Assembly: GCF_003945345.1 (NCBI RefSeq)
Contig: NZ_AP019308.1
Span: 5,446,501-5,510,500, forward strand
Direction: 5' to 3'
DNA: 64,000 nucleotides
Origin: Paenibacillus baekrokdamisoli
Lineage (GTDB): Bacteria; Bacillota; Bacilli; Paenibacillales; Paenibacillaceae
Shown here: positions 33,052-42,390 of the stretch, in pieces
Position numbering within the stretch: the stretch's first letter is position 1
Layout of the letters: each line of letters opens with the position of its first letter
Notes under the pieces: generated by a model
Seen by the model: the letters and a program-made list of their open reading frames with translations, nothing else
The model's database searches: none
What the model was told of the DNA's origin: nothing
Translations under genes and position numbers: made by a program

Positions 33052-33846
33052 TTAGTTGCTTTGCGCTATTGTATGGTAATAAATACGCAAGCTTAAGTCC
33101 TTAGCGCTCTGCTTAACACAGTTTTGGGCACTCTGCCACAGCTCATCGGTCAGCCGCGTCTCAGGGATGGAGATGCCAATGGCGGCTACCGCTTCATTAT
33201 TCGCATTGCAGATGGGAGCTGCTACACAGCGTACACCTTGAACGGCTTCTCCATAGCTATAGAAGAGGCCTCCTTCGCGTGCTTCCCGAATCTGTTCGAG
33301 CAGCTGGTCTAAGTCATTGATCGTCGATTCCGTCAGCGTACCCAGCGATTTATCGGAATAGATGGAGGCGACTTCATCGTCGGTGTATTTGCTTAGCATG
33401 GCTTTACCCATCGCAGTGGAATGGATCGGAAGCTTCATCCCCATATGGGAAACGAATCGAATGGGATGACTGCTTTGTTTCTCGGAAACGTAGAGGATCT
33501 TATCCCGATCCCTGATCGACAGGAATACCGCTTCGTTAATGTCGCCTACTATCTTTAATGCAATTTGCTGAAATTCAGAGATCAAATCCGTGTTCCGGGT
33601 ATATTTCGTCGCGATTTCCAGCAGCTTGTGGCCTAGGCGGAACTGTTTCTCGCTATTATCGCTCTCCAGGTATCCCCGCTCAAGCAAGTTTTGAATGATC
33701 TTATAGGTACTGCTCGTCGGTAAATCCAGCCTTCGGGAAATTTCCATCAAATTGAGCGGATGCTGTTCATCGGCAAGCAGCTCCAATATATCCAATACAC
33801 GGTCGGCCGATTTAACGAAGGCCACCTGCTTTCCGGTATTTTCCAT
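33052..33846 (-). CDS. IclR family transcriptional regulator
   Basis: A 264-aa regulator with an N-terminal winged helix (SADRVLDILELLADEQ, LPTSSTYKIIQNLLERGYL). The effector domain has LPIHSTAMGKAMLSKY and QGVRCVAAPICN. GGAGGA precedes ATG 33846. It is divergent from the mannonate dehydratase / aminotransferase / M81 operon and most likely controls it. Confidence 0.92.
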   Translation of the reverse strand: MENTGKQVAFVKSADRVLDILELLADEQHPLNLMEISRRLDLPTSSTYKIIQNLLERGYLESDNSEKQFRLGHKLLEIATKYTRNTDLISEFQQIALKIVGDINEAVFLSIRDRDKILYVSEKQSSHPIRFVSHMGMKLPIHSTAMGKAMLSKYTDDEVASIYSDKSLGTLTESTINDLDQLLEQIREAREGGLFYSYGEAVQGVRCVAAPICNANNEAVAAIGISIPETRLTDELWQSAQNCVKQSAKDLSLRIYYHTIAQSN

Positions 33847-33911
33847 TAAAATTCCTCCTGCGAAAACAAATTTCTTAATGGTAATAAGCTATAGATGAAT
33901 TTACATCAAAA

Positions 33912-33927
33912 ATGGATCATTGTCCAT
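33912..33927. promoter_or_regulatory. Candidate IclR operator ATGGA-N6-TCCAT
   Basis: A 5-bp inverted repeat with a 6-bp spacer in the divergent region between the IclR gene and its presumed target operon. Short, so the call is tentative. Confidence 0.3.
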
Positions 33928-34050
33928 CAGACATACGACTCCAAGGTCGGATGGAGTTTTGCGACAATGAACGGCGGAGACTATATTCAAGGAATCTATT
34001 CAACTATTCGGAAAATCACCTTGAAAAAATGCAAATAGAAAATTATTTTC

Positions 34051-34079
34051 TTGATATAAAATAAACCCTTTGCTATTAT
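34051..34079 (+). promoter_or_regulatory. Sigma-A-like promoter TTGATA-N17-TATTAT
   Basis: TTGATA (34051-34056), 17 bp, TATTAT (34074-34079), 29 bp before the first codon of the SDR remnant. It would drive the damaged operon 34108-38042. Confidence 0.6.
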
Positions 34080-34107
34080 GAAAAAAAACAACGAAAAAGT
34101 GAGCCCC

Positions 34108-34242
34108 ATGAGACTGCATAATAAAGTCGCGATTATTACGGGCGGGCACGTTCAATCGGGAAAGCTGTAGCCGTGAGATTTGCTGAAGAAAGCGCTTCCG
34201 GTAAAAGTGGACGGCGGCTGGATGATGCATAAAGGAGCATAG
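34108..34242 (+). pseudogene. SDR gene remnant with internal deletion and frameshift
   Basis: ATG 34108 begins MRLHNKVAIITGG, the SDR N-terminus. After a shift the text continues SIGKAVAVRFAEESA, the next SDR segment. It then jumps straight to KVDGGWMMHKGA and a stop (34240-34242), which is an SDR C-terminus. About 190 residues between are missing. So an SDR once headed this operon, as one still does at 7863-8621. Confidence 0.75.
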
Positions 34243-34244
34243 AG

Positions 34245-35215
34245 ATGAAAATTGCAGAACTACTCAATCAGTCCGCGGATCCACAGTGGACATTATCCAA
34301 GCAAGCGGGCGTCACGCATGCTGTCGGAAGATTGCCGACCAAATCCAACGGGGAAGTATCGTGGGATTATATGGCCTTGCTGCAAATGAAGAAGCGGTTC
34401 GATGATTTCGGTTTAAAGCTTGAGGTGCTGGAACTGGCTATGAGATGCTGATGAACAACATCAAGCTGGCTACGGATCAGCGCGATAATGAAATTGCCCA
34501 AATTCAGAATTTGATTCGCAACATGGGCAAGCTGGACATTCCTGTATTGTGCTACAACTTCATGGCGCACTTCAACTGGATCCGGACCTCACTGGCTGTA
34601 CCGTCTAGGGGCGGTGCATTAGTCACCGGTTATGACCATACTCTCATGAAGGAAGCTCCTCTAACCGAAGCGGGTGTTGTGACGGAGGAGCAGCTATGGG
34701 AGCGGCTTGAATATTTTCTGAAGAAAGTGGTGCCGGTTGCAGAAGAAGCAAAAGTGAAGCTATCCCTTCATCCTTGCGATCCGCCGCTTTCACCGATCAG
34801 AGGGATATCCCGTATTATCACGAGTGCCGCAGCTATGAAGAGGGCTATCAATCTCGTACCGAGCGAATATAGCGGGGTAACGTTTTGTCAGGGAACCTTT
34901 GCTACTGCCGGGGAAGACATACCGGCTTTGATCCGTGAGCTTGGCGGCCTTGGCAAAATATTTTTCCTTCATTTTCGCGATGTACGGGGCACGCCCGAAA
35001 AATTCGTGGAAACTTTCCACGACGACGGTCAGACGAATATGTTCGAAGCGATTAGAGCCTACAAGGAAGTCGGCTTTGACGGACCGGTAAGGGTTGACCA
35101 TGTTCCCACGATGGAGGGCGAATATAATCTGGATCCAGGCTATGCCTCGATCGGTCGATTGTATGCGCTTGGATATTTGAAAGGGCTGCTTGAAGGTGCA
35201 GGATACCAATATTAA
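34245..35215 (+). pseudogene. uxuA: Mannonate dehydratase-like gene (uxuA), broken by a frameshift
   Basis: AAGGAG precedes ATG 34245. The first frame gives MKIAELLNQSADPQWTLSK through LKLEVLELAM and stops at 34451. From about 34437 a different frame continues the same protein (GYEMLMNNIKLATDQRDNEI, YNFMAHFNWIRTS, FCQGTFATAGED, FFLHFRDVRG) to 35215. Mannonate dehydratase turns D-mannonate into 2-keto-3-deoxygluconate. The usual metal-loop HPDDPP reads HPCDPP here, which may be a second lesion. A part product from an internal ATG at 34445 would lack the first barrel strands. Sequencing error is possible but the neighbouring SDR remnant supports decay. Confidence 0.75.
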
Positions 35216-35250
35216 GTCCAAATCCTAAGATGATAAATGGAGGCAATCAA

Positions 35251-36558
35251 ATGACAGTATTCGAAACTTCAAAAACAAAGTTCGCGGAATCCCGCAACTA
35301 TCTTGCCGGCGGCGTATCCAGCTCCCTGCGTGCTTCAATGAAGCCGGTCCCGCTTTATGCAGCTTCAGGAAAAGGCTCGCACATCCGGGATGTCGACGGC
35401 AATGAGTACGTTGATTACATGTTGGCTTACGGTCCATTGATTCTCGGACACGCGCATGACGGCTTAACCGAATCGATTCTTGAAGCCATGCGCAAGGGTT
35501 ACACTTATGGCGTTCAGCATCAGGGGGAAATCGAACTCGCACAGCTGTTATGCGAAGTACTGCCATGTGCGGACAAAGTGTCGCTGAGCGGCTCCGGTAC
35601 CGAAGCGGTCATGCTGGCGTTAAGGTTGGCCCGCGCTCACACGGGCAGAAGCAAAGTTATCCGTTTTCACGGTCACTACCACGGCTGGTCGGATGCCATC
35701 TTCACCTCTTTTCCCAGCGCGGATATGAAAGGCCATGCGGCCAATAACGATGCAGCGGTTTCACCGGGGACTAACGGACAGAGCGCAAACAGCTTGTCCG
35801 ATGTCATTTTGCTGCCATGGAACGATAAAGCTGCACTTGAGTCGACGCTTCGTACCCGACATTTGGAGATCGCGGCTGTCATTACCGAACCTGTTATGTG
35901 CAACTCCGGCTGTATTCTTCCTGAGGAGGGGTACCTTGAATTGATTCGCGATCTCACTAAAGAGCTTGGAATCGTGATGATCATGGATGAAGTTATTACG
36001 GGATTCCGGCTCGGAATCGGCGGCGCCCAGGAAAAATTCGGCATTACGCCCGATCTCGTAACCGTAGGCAAGGCGCTCGGCGGAGGCATTGCGATTAGTG
36101 CGGTTGGCGGCCGGGAGGCCATTATGAAGTTGGTGGATGACGGGGTAGTCAGCCATCTCGGAACCTTGAATGGCAACGGCGTATCCACGGCGGCAGCGAT
36201 TGCTACGATCCGCGAGCTCCGCAAAGATAATGGGGCCGCTTTTGCCCATATTGAAGGTTTGACCGGTACTTTGGTCGAAGGCATCCGGTTATTATTCAAG
36301 CAGCACGACGTGCCGGGAGTCATTAATCAAATTGGACCCGTATTTAATTTCATGTTTACAGAAGAAGCGGAAATCCGGGGCTTCGATGCTTACAATAGAC
36401 GCGATTCGGCCAAATATGCCCGTTTCGCCGAGCTGATGCTGGATGAGGGAGTTCTCGTTCGTCCGAACGGATTGTGGTACATGTCGACTGCGCACAGCGA
36501 AGCGGATATTAAGAAGACGCTTGCGGCGATCGGCAACGTGCTTCTGAAGTTGAAATAA
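35251..36558 (+). CDS. Class III aminotransferase (glutamate-1-semialdehyde aminomutase-like)
   Basis: A 435-aa PLP enzyme. GSGTEAVMLALRLAR binds the cofactor phosphate, HGHYHGWSDA is a family mark, DEVITGFR carries the cofactor Asp, and VTVGKALGGG holds the catalytic Lys. GGAGG (35239-35243) fits ATG 35251. It resembles HemL but is unlikely to serve heme synthesis here, since no other hem gene is near. An omega-amino or D-amino acid transamination next to an M81 peptidase is more likely. Confidence 0.9.
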   Translation: MTVFETSKTKFAESRNYLAGGVSSSLRASMKPVPLYAASGKGSHIRDVDGNEYVDYMLAYGPLILGHAHDGLTESILEAMRKGYTYGVQHQGEIELAQLLCEVLPCADKVSLSGSGTEAVMLALRLARAHTGRSKVIRFHGHYHGWSDAIFTSFPSADMKGHAANNDAAVSPGTNGQSANSLSDVILLPWNDKAALESTLRTRHLEIAAVITEPVMCNSGCILPEEGYLELIRDLTKELGIVMIMDEVITGFRLGIGGAQEKFGITPDLVTVGKALGGGIAISAVGGREAIMKLVDDGVVSHLGTLNGNGVSTAAAIATIRELRKDNGAAFAHIEGLTGTLVEGIRLLFKQHDVPGVINQIGPVFNFMFTEEAEIRGFDAYNRRDSAKYARFAELMLDEGVLVRPNGLWYMSTAHSEADIKKTLAAIGNVLLKLK

Positions 36559-36584
36559 TCTGAAGTCAGGCGGAGGGGATTCGG

Positions 36585-38042
36585 ATGAGACTCTTAGTAG
36601 CGGGCGTTTTCCACGAAACAAACACATTCGCTCCAGGGAAGACGGAAATCGAGCAGTTTCAAGGTGAATGGGTAGAAAGGACGGGCGCCTACTTCGAACG
36701 ATACACAGGAACCCGAACAAGCATGGGAGGGTTAATCGACGCGGCCGCTGCTGAGAACGCGGAGCTGGTGTGCGGAGCTTATTTGTCCGCCATGCCGTCA
36801 GCTATGGTGTCGGCTTCAGCCGCGGAAACCCTTCTTGACAAACTGGTTTCCACGGTTGATGCGGAAGCCGACGGCATTATCGTCATTCTGCATGGGGCTA
36901 TGGTGGCGGAAGGTATTGCGGACATGGAGGCTGAAGTGCTTCAACGCATTCGGATCAGAGTTGGACCACATGTGCCGATCGCGATTACGTTGGATATGCA
37001 TGCGAATGTCAGCCAGGAGATGCTGGATCATGTGCAGATCGTGACCGGCTATGACACTTACCCGCACGTCGATGCTTATGAACGAGCCGTCGAAGCACTT
37101 GTGTTATTGGCGCGTACGGTGCGGGGGGAAATTACACCCGTCCAAGTGCTTGCCCGGCCGGGAATGCTGATCGTGCCGCCGGTGATGCTGACAGATGAAG
37201 CGGGTCCGATGCGGGAACTGATGGATAGGGCATTCGAGATGGAGCGGGAACCGGGTGTGCTCAGCATTATGGTTGCAGGAGGTTTTCCCTACAGCGATGT
37301 GCCGGCTGCAGGAATGGCTTTCGTCGTTACGACGGATGGAGATTCAGCGCTTGCGCAAGGGCTGGCCAACGAGCTTTCATTGATGGCTTGGGAACGCCGG
37401 GAGCGATTTGTCAGTCCGGCTTATCTGCCGGCGGATGCCCTGCGATTAGCCATGGAAGAGCCGAAAGGCCCGGTTGTCCTTGTCGAAGGCTCCGATAATG
37501 TCGGGGGCGGAGCTCCTGGAGACGCGACATTCCTGCTCGGACATTTAGTCAACGCCCCGGTTAAGAGCCTGATCGTGATTTACGATCCGGAAGCGGTTAA
37601 GCTTGCCCACCGACTTGGAGTCGGCGGAGCGTTCGAGACCGAGATCGGCGGCAAAAGCGACCGGCTGCATGGCGATCCGGTTGCCGTTCGAGGACGGATT
37701 CGGTTGCTATTCGACGGGAAGTACACCCATATTGGCGCTTATATGACAGGCCAGAGAGCGGATATGGGGCTAACCGCTGTTATTGAAGTCAATCAATTAA
37801 CATTAATTGTTACGGAACGAAGGACAGCACCTTGGGATCCCGGCCATGTCGTTTCACTTGGGCTGCGCGCGGAGGACTACCACATCATCACGGTTAAAGC
37901 GGCAATCGCTTGGAAGACGGCGTTCGGGGACATTTGCACCAAGTCTATTCTCGTCGATACTCCCGGCTGTTGCGCGGTGGACGTGAACCATTTTAACTAT
38001 AAGCAAATCGTCAGGCCTATCTACCCGCTCGATCGTGAATAA
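36585..38042 (+). CDS. M81 family metallopeptidase (MlrC-like)
   Basis: A 485-aa protein of the MlrC family, named after a linear-microcystin peptidase but widespread in bacteria with other roles. The N-terminus VAGVFHETNTFAPG, IIVILHGAMVAEG and TLDMHANVS hold likely metal ligands. The C-terminal domain has VEGSDNVGGGAPGD and GGKSDRLHGDPV. GGCGGAGGGG precedes ATG 36585. Last gene of the IclR-controlled operon. A scrap of a second M81 gene lies at 6963-7088 next to the M20/DSD1 cluster, which suggests the two clusters are related. Confidence 0.92.
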   Translation: MRLLVAGVFHETNTFAPGKTEIEQFQGEWVERTGAYFERYTGTRTSMGGLIDAAAAENAELVCGAYLSAMPSAMVSASAAETLLDKLVSTVDAEADGIIVILHGAMVAEGIADMEAEVLQRIRIRVGPHVPIAITLDMHANVSQEMLDHVQIVTGYDTYPHVDAYERAVEALVLLARTVRGEITPVQVLARPGMLIVPPVMLTDEAGPMRELMDRAFEMEREPGVLSIMVAGGFPYSDVPAAGMAFVVTTDGDSALAQGLANELSLMAWERRERFVSPAYLPADALRLAMEEPKGPVVLVEGSDNVGGGAPGDATFLLGHLVNAPVKSLIVIYDPEAVKLAHRLGVGGAFETEIGGKSDRLHGDPVAVRGRIRLLFDGKYTHIGAYMTGQRADMGLTAVIEVNQLTLIVTERRTAPWDPGHVVSLGLRAEDYHIITVKAAIAWKTAFGDICTKSILVDTPGCCAVDVNHFNYKQIVRPIYPLDRE

Positions 38043-38125
38043 TAAGTGATGGAGAACCCTTCATTCCCGCTACCATGCGAATCGGATGTCCCGTTAAGAT
38101 GCCTGCCGTACATAAATGATTAGAT

Positions 38126-38174
38126 GAAGAGGCCGCCGCTGATATAATCATTGGCCAGCCTCTTCTTGTTTTTT
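38126..38174 (+). terminator. Terminator after the M81 gene
   Basis: GAAGAGGC (38126-38133) pairs with GCCTCTTC (38158-38165), then TTGTTTTTT. It abuts the convergent gene. A closely related hairpin stands at 49286-49334, suggesting a shared origin. Confidence 0.75.
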
Positions 38175-39750
38175 AGCGAGCCTCTGAGGCAGCAGACTTC
38201 ACTTGTTTTTCGAAGTTTTTAATAATTTGGAAACCGTTATACTGGCTCATAATTTCATTGTAATAGACAGGCCATTGCTTTCCCGATTGATCGGAGAACA
38301 GCATTTTGACCTGCAGCTCATTTTGCCTGGCCCGGAAGGCGCCTACATCAATGCCGATGGGCGGCGCCAAAGCAACGCCAAGCTTCGCTTTAACCGGGAG
38401 CTGGGCTAGGAATGTCTTGATTTCCTTGTCTCTAGCTGTCATTGTGGGATCAACAACCTGCAAGCCTAGCACGCTCGGGGTTTCCGGAGTGAAGAAGCTC
38501 CATAATTTCAACGAGTTGAAATTATGCTTCTGATCCTCCGTCTCCTGCGGTAATAACGTGATCGCGTTTCCGCGACGTGAATAGTACTTCCCCTCAATAC
38601 CGTAATGGGTGAGGAGATAACCTTCTTCACTCGATAGCCAATCCAGTATTTCCACTATTTTTTTTATTTTCTCAGGATGCTTGTCGGCTGTCATTTTGGC
38701 GAATACAAAAGGATACTCAGGTGATCCTCCTGCCCTTAACGGCTGATTACCCAGCGGGTTAAAGGGTACCCAGTTGGCGTTCGGATCTAGCTTGCGACTA
38801 AGCGATTGAATGCTTGCCGGATTAGCATCTAAGGCGAAATCAACGGTTTGGCCAAGGATAACGCCTGCTTTTCCTTCTATCACTTTGTCGACATGCTCCG
38901 TTCCGGAGTTGAAGAACCAGTCAGGATCGATTAATCCCTCATTAATTACCCGGAGAATGTCATCCACGACATGTTCGACTCGCAAATCCGATTCCATGTC
39001 GACAAGCTTATTATTATTCATATAAGCCGGATATACGAGACCGTTCTTTGCATACTCAGGCCAGTCAGTAGACAGACTTGAATTGTTGCCCGATGTCGTG
39101 AATCCATAAGTATCCTTCTTGCCATTTCCATCCGGATCATCGAATGTAAAGGCGCGTAACACCTGCAAATACTCGTTGTAATTATGCGGGATTTGAAGTC
39201 CCAGCCGCTTGAGCCAATCTTGACGGATATAGTAGCTTCGATAGGAATTCTTATCATAGGGAATCGGAGCACGATAGAAGCGATTATGGATTTGATATTG
39301 CTTCAATTCCTTCTCGGATACCCAGTACTTGAAGTAATTTGGCATCGTAAGCTGGGATATGTAAGACGACATATCTGCAAGCACACCATCAAGTGAAAGC
39401 TTGGAGGCACCGTCGTTGCTTCTGTCGATCCACATATCGGGAGGGTTGTTGGCAAACAGTAAAGTCTCGATCTTGGCGTTGTAATCATTTCCGGGTATCA
39501 TAGCGGTAAGATGGATACGGACGTTAAATTTTTTCTCAATGATTTGGCGAATAAAATCAGTATCCCCCTCAGGTAATACCGTATCCGCGGATACATTAAT
39601 GAACAGGTTCAAAGGCATGATTTGTTGATCTTCATTTGCAGGTGCAAGAAGAGCTGGTTTATTATTTTGCGTCCAAATGCTCCAACAGAGAACGAATAAA
39701 CCGATAACTAGGAAGACGCTTAACGGCAAGATTGAACGGTATCGCAGCAT
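38173..39750 (-). CDS. Membrane-anchored extracellular solute-binding protein (LipO-like)
   Basis: A 525-aa binding protein of the LipO/YtcQ group, with the family phrases FIRQIIEKKFNVRI, WLKRLGLQIPHNYNEYLQVL and FDDPDGNGKKDTYGF. The N-terminal hydrophobic segment (about 7-27) contains VLC but not a proper lipobox, so it is probably a membrane anchor. GGAGGG precedes the ATG. No permease gene adjoins it; it is divergent from a YesN-like sensor and may act as its ligand-presenting partner. Confidence 0.88.
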   Translation of the reverse strand: MLRYRSILPLSVFLVIGLFVLCWSIWTQNNKPALLAPANEDQQIMPLNLFINVSADTVLPEGDTDFIRQIIEKKFNVRIHLTAMIPGNDYNAKIETLLFANNPPDMWIDRSNDGASKLSLDGVLADMSSYISQLTMPNYFKYWVSEKELKQYQIHNRFYRAPIPYDKNSYRSYYIRQDWLKRLGLQIPHNYNEYLQVLRAFTFDDPDGNGKKDTYGFTTSGNNSSLSTDWPEYAKNGLVYPAYMNNNKLVDMESDLRVEHVVDDILRVINEGLIDPDWFFNSGTEHVDKVIEGKAGVILGQTVDFALDANPASIQSLSRKLDPNANWVPFNPLGNQPLRAGGSPEYPFVFAKMTADKHPEKIKKIVEILDWLSSEEGYLLTHYGIEGKYYSRRGNAITLLPQETEDQKHNFNSLKLWSFFTPETPSVLGLQVVDPTMTARDKEIKTFLAQLPVKAKLGVALAPPIGIDVGAFRARQNELQVKMLFSDQSGKQWPVYYNEIMSQYNGFQIIKNFEKQVKSAASEAR

Positions 39751-39873
39751 CTATTTTCCCTCCAAATCGATCATTGCTGATTACTTATTTAATATGTTAA
39801 GTTATTTCCTATAGAAAATATATGACTTCTGGATAATAAATTTTGCTAGCTATTGAGAGGAATGAGGAGTGCT

Positions 39874-42114
39874 ATGAAGACAAATTGGTTTAATAGACTA
39901 TTGCTCTCCTATTTGCCGGTCTTTTTTATTATTACGTTAAGCCTGCTGCTCATGACCTTCCTTACCTTAAGTGAAATGTCCAAGAAGGCTTCTGTAAAGG
40001 CGAATAATGCACTATCTCACAATATATCAAAGCTGATAGACAGCAAGCTTGCAGACATAGATTCCTTATTGGTATATGAAATACAGAATAATGAGAAGAT
40101 CAAGCAGTTTTTCTCGGACAATCCTAAGGAAAACCGTCACTATACGGATATCCAAGCTTCTTCAGCATTAAAGGAGCTGCTGCAGAACAATCCAACTATT
40201 GACTCCATCTATTTGTACCGAACTCCGGATCGAATCATCCTTACTCCGTCCACGCTTACTGAATTGAATGATTTTACAGACAGCCAATTCATTGGTTTCT
40301 CCTTGAACAGCCGCGTTCCGTACCATTGGACATACCGATCCGTAGAGCCCCAAATTACCGATGGCAACAACACCCGAAGAGTAATTAGTTTGGCCAAAAA
40401 CACGAATCTGAGCAATTTAAGCATCCTGATCGTCAATGTCCGAACCGAATCTCTTCTTGGATGGATTGCCAGCATGACCGACAATAATTCAACCTTTGTG
40501 CATCTCAATGATGAACACGGCAATCTCATTGTCTCTACGGAAGCAGATGCCGATGGAAAGACATCCGGTATGAGGGCCGGCACAGTTCTATCCTCTTCTA
40601 TTTCGGAACAAACAGGCTGGATCATATCCAGCGGCACTCTTAACGGCGGGATTCTGGAGTTTGTGTCCTCCCTATTCTACGTATGGATGGCTATTGCTTC
40701 GGTAATTGTTATTGCCGGTTTGACCTGGATTATCTATGTGTCTAGGCGTCAATACAAGCCGGTTCTTACTTTAATGAACATGATTTCAGGTGCACGCAAA
40801 GACTCTCCTACTCATCCAAAGACGGAGAAGGTTGATGAATTCAAGTTTATTGAATCTTCGATCGAAGAGCTTTTGGATGAATCGAATATGCTTCAGGAGC
40901 AGCACAAAGAATTGTCCGTGTACCACAAGAGACATCTGTTTCTTAGCTTAATGGAAGACGCGAATGACAATGCTAACTTTGGCAATTCTCTCGAAGAAGA
41001 ATTATCGCGGCTTGGAATCAATCAACCTGTGAGCGGCTCGCTCGTCGCGATTGTTGAGATCGATCAATACGCGGAATTTGTGATCCAATACGGGAGCGAT
41101 CAGCATTTGCTGAAATACATCCTTGGCGCATCAGTGAAAGAATTAGTCGAGAACAAGCCTTTTACCGTATGGACCGAATGGATTTCTAATTCCAAGATGG
41201 GGGTTCTCTTTCTATTTCATCATCAGGAAAGCCAGCAGGAAGTACTGGAATGCTGCGAGACGCTAAGGGATTGGGTATCCAATAATTTGGACTTTACAGT
41301 GACGATAGGGGTAGGTCATCTGTTCCATGAATTGGAGCTGACCTCGGAATCCTTCCGGGAAGCGGTTAATGCGGTGGGTTACAAGTCATCATTGGGAATG
41401 AACCGGATTATTACGCCCAATCATGTGGTTTCCAAGCCGAAGGGTGAATTATTCAAGCAACTGCAGGTTTTTAGAATCATTAGTCAATCGTTCCGGCTTG
41501 GAGACGAGAAGTGGGAATACTATTATCAGGAAATGTATCAGACGCTCCAGGATCAGCTCTATACCCATGATGATCTATCCAGTCTTATGCAGGTTCTGAT
41601 TGGATATTTGCAGAAGGAAATGGCTGAGCTGACCGAGGAGTTAAACAACGTTTGGATTCGGGATGTACAGCCTTCATTGCTGATGGCTCTTAAAGAAGAA
41701 ACGCAGGATGAAGTATATAAGACCTTTTATAATATTCTGAAGGCTGCCTTTGATAGGCTCAACAAACTGCGCGAAAGTAAGTCGTCACATCAGCTCATGC
41801 ATCAGGTCAAAATGTACATCGTCGACAATTATAGCAACCCCGATCTATCTCTCACCCATCTTAGCGATGAATTCGGATTAAATGCCAAATACTTAAGCCG
41901 CCTCTTCCGGGAGGCATTCGGGATGAAGTTTGTTGAGTATGTATCCAATATCCGAATGGAGAAGTCGGAACAATTGCTCTTGGAAACAGATGAGACGATC
42001 CAAGATATCGGCCGTTCTGTCGGGTATGATCAGTCTCTGACTTTCATTCGCGTATTTAAGAAGCATACCGGTGAAACCCCAGGACAATATCGAAAGAATA
42101 ATCGTACAATTTGA
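39874..42114 (+). CDS. Membrane-bound AraC family regulator (YesN-like sensor regulator)
   Basis: A 746-aa protein. Membrane helix near residues 9-32, extracellular sensor domain to about 270, second helix (YVWMAIASVIVIAGLTWIIY), a cytoplasmic GGDEF-like helical middle part, and a C-terminal AraC domain (LTHLSDEFGLNAKYLSRLF, ETIQDIGRSVGYDQSLTFIR). It should carry a sugar signal from outside directly to DNA. GAGGAG fits ATG 39874; the TTG at 39853 is upstream of it. It is flanked by the binding protein at 38173 and an importer operon at 42391, its likely targets. Confidence 0.9.
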   Translation: MKTNWFNRLLLSYLPVFFIITLSLLLMTFLTLSEMSKKASVKANNALSHNISKLIDSKLADIDSLLVYEIQNNEKIKQFFSDNPKENRHYTDIQASSALKELLQNNPTIDSIYLYRTPDRIILTPSTLTELNDFTDSQFIGFSLNSRVPYHWTYRSVEPQITDGNNTRRVISLAKNTNLSNLSILIVNVRTESLLGWIASMTDNNSTFVHLNDEHGNLIVSTEADADGKTSGMRAGTVLSSSISEQTGWIISSGTLNGGILEFVSSLFYVWMAIASVIVIAGLTWIIYVSRRQYKPVLTLMNMISGARKDSPTHPKTEKVDEFKFIESSIEELLDESNMLQEQHKELSVYHKRHLFLSLMEDANDNANFGNSLEEELSRLGINQPVSGSLVAIVEIDQYAEFVIQYGSDQHLLKYILGASVKELVENKPFTVWTEWISNSKMGVLFLFHHQESQQEVLECCETLRDWVSNNLDFTVTIGVGHLFHELELTSESFREAVNAVGYKSSLGMNRIITPNHVVSKPKGELFKQLQVFRIISQSFRLGDEKWEYYYQEMYQTLQDQLYTHDDLSSLMQVLIGYLQKEMAELTEELNNVWIRDVQPSLLMALKEETQDEVYKTFYNILKAAFDRLNKLRESKSSHQLMHQVKMYIVDNYSNPDLSLTHLSDEFGLNAKYLSRLFREAFGMKFVEYVSNIRMEKSEQLLLETDETIQDIGRSVGYDQSLTFIRVFKKHTGETPGQYRKNNRTI

Positions 42115-42147
42115 AGCCCTGCATGGTGTTGCGGGCTTCTTTTTTTC
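42113..42147 (+). terminator. Rho-independent terminator after the YesN-like gene
   Basis: GAAGCCC (42113-42119) and GGGCTTC (42133-42139), followed by TTTTTTTT. The stem begins within the stop codon. Confidence 0.85.
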
Positions 42148-42162
42148 ACAAAATAAATAGCG

Positions 42163-42305
42163 ATGAGGAGAAAAGTCTATTGCGGACTTATCGTCTATCG
42201 CCTAAAAACCGCAGCTTGTTCCTTTTCATCTATGTGCAGCAAATGATCTATATACCGTGAAAGTGCTGGGGTGTTACTTTTATTTGCGAGGCGCGGAACC
42301 AATGA
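42163..42305 (+). pseudogene. Decayed copy of the small gene at 49394
   Basis: ATG 42163 begins MRRKVYCGLIVYRLK, matching MRRNIYCGLIVYRLK at 49394. After that the frames diverge, but the DNA stays alike to about 42300 (TCTATATACCG, GGGGTGTTACTTTTATTT in both). One or two small gaps break the frame and a stop follows at once. The rest of the gap to 42390 shows only the ribosome site of the next gene. Confidence 0.6.
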
Positions 42306-42390
42306 ATAGCTGCTTCGGAACGGAGGAAAGAGAGCATTAAGGATGTAGAGAAATGAGAAGTCAAAACAAAACAATCGGGAGGGTTCATCT

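Noticed and set aside
35676..36323. 215-codon minus-strand frame inside the aminotransferase gene
   Set aside because: Shadow of a conserved PLP enzyme; low-complexity Ser/Pro/Ile text.
35251..36558. hemL for heme synthesis
   Set aside because: The fold is HemL-like, but no other heme genes are near and the operon is catabolic; a specific hemL call is not supported.
37805..37830. Frameshift in the M81 gene near its C-terminal domain
   Set aside because: The reading frame and homology stay continuous to the stop at 38042.
39874..42114. Histidine kinase
   Set aside because: Two membrane helices and a sensor region suggest one, but no kinase motifs are present and the C-terminus is an AraC DNA-binding domain.
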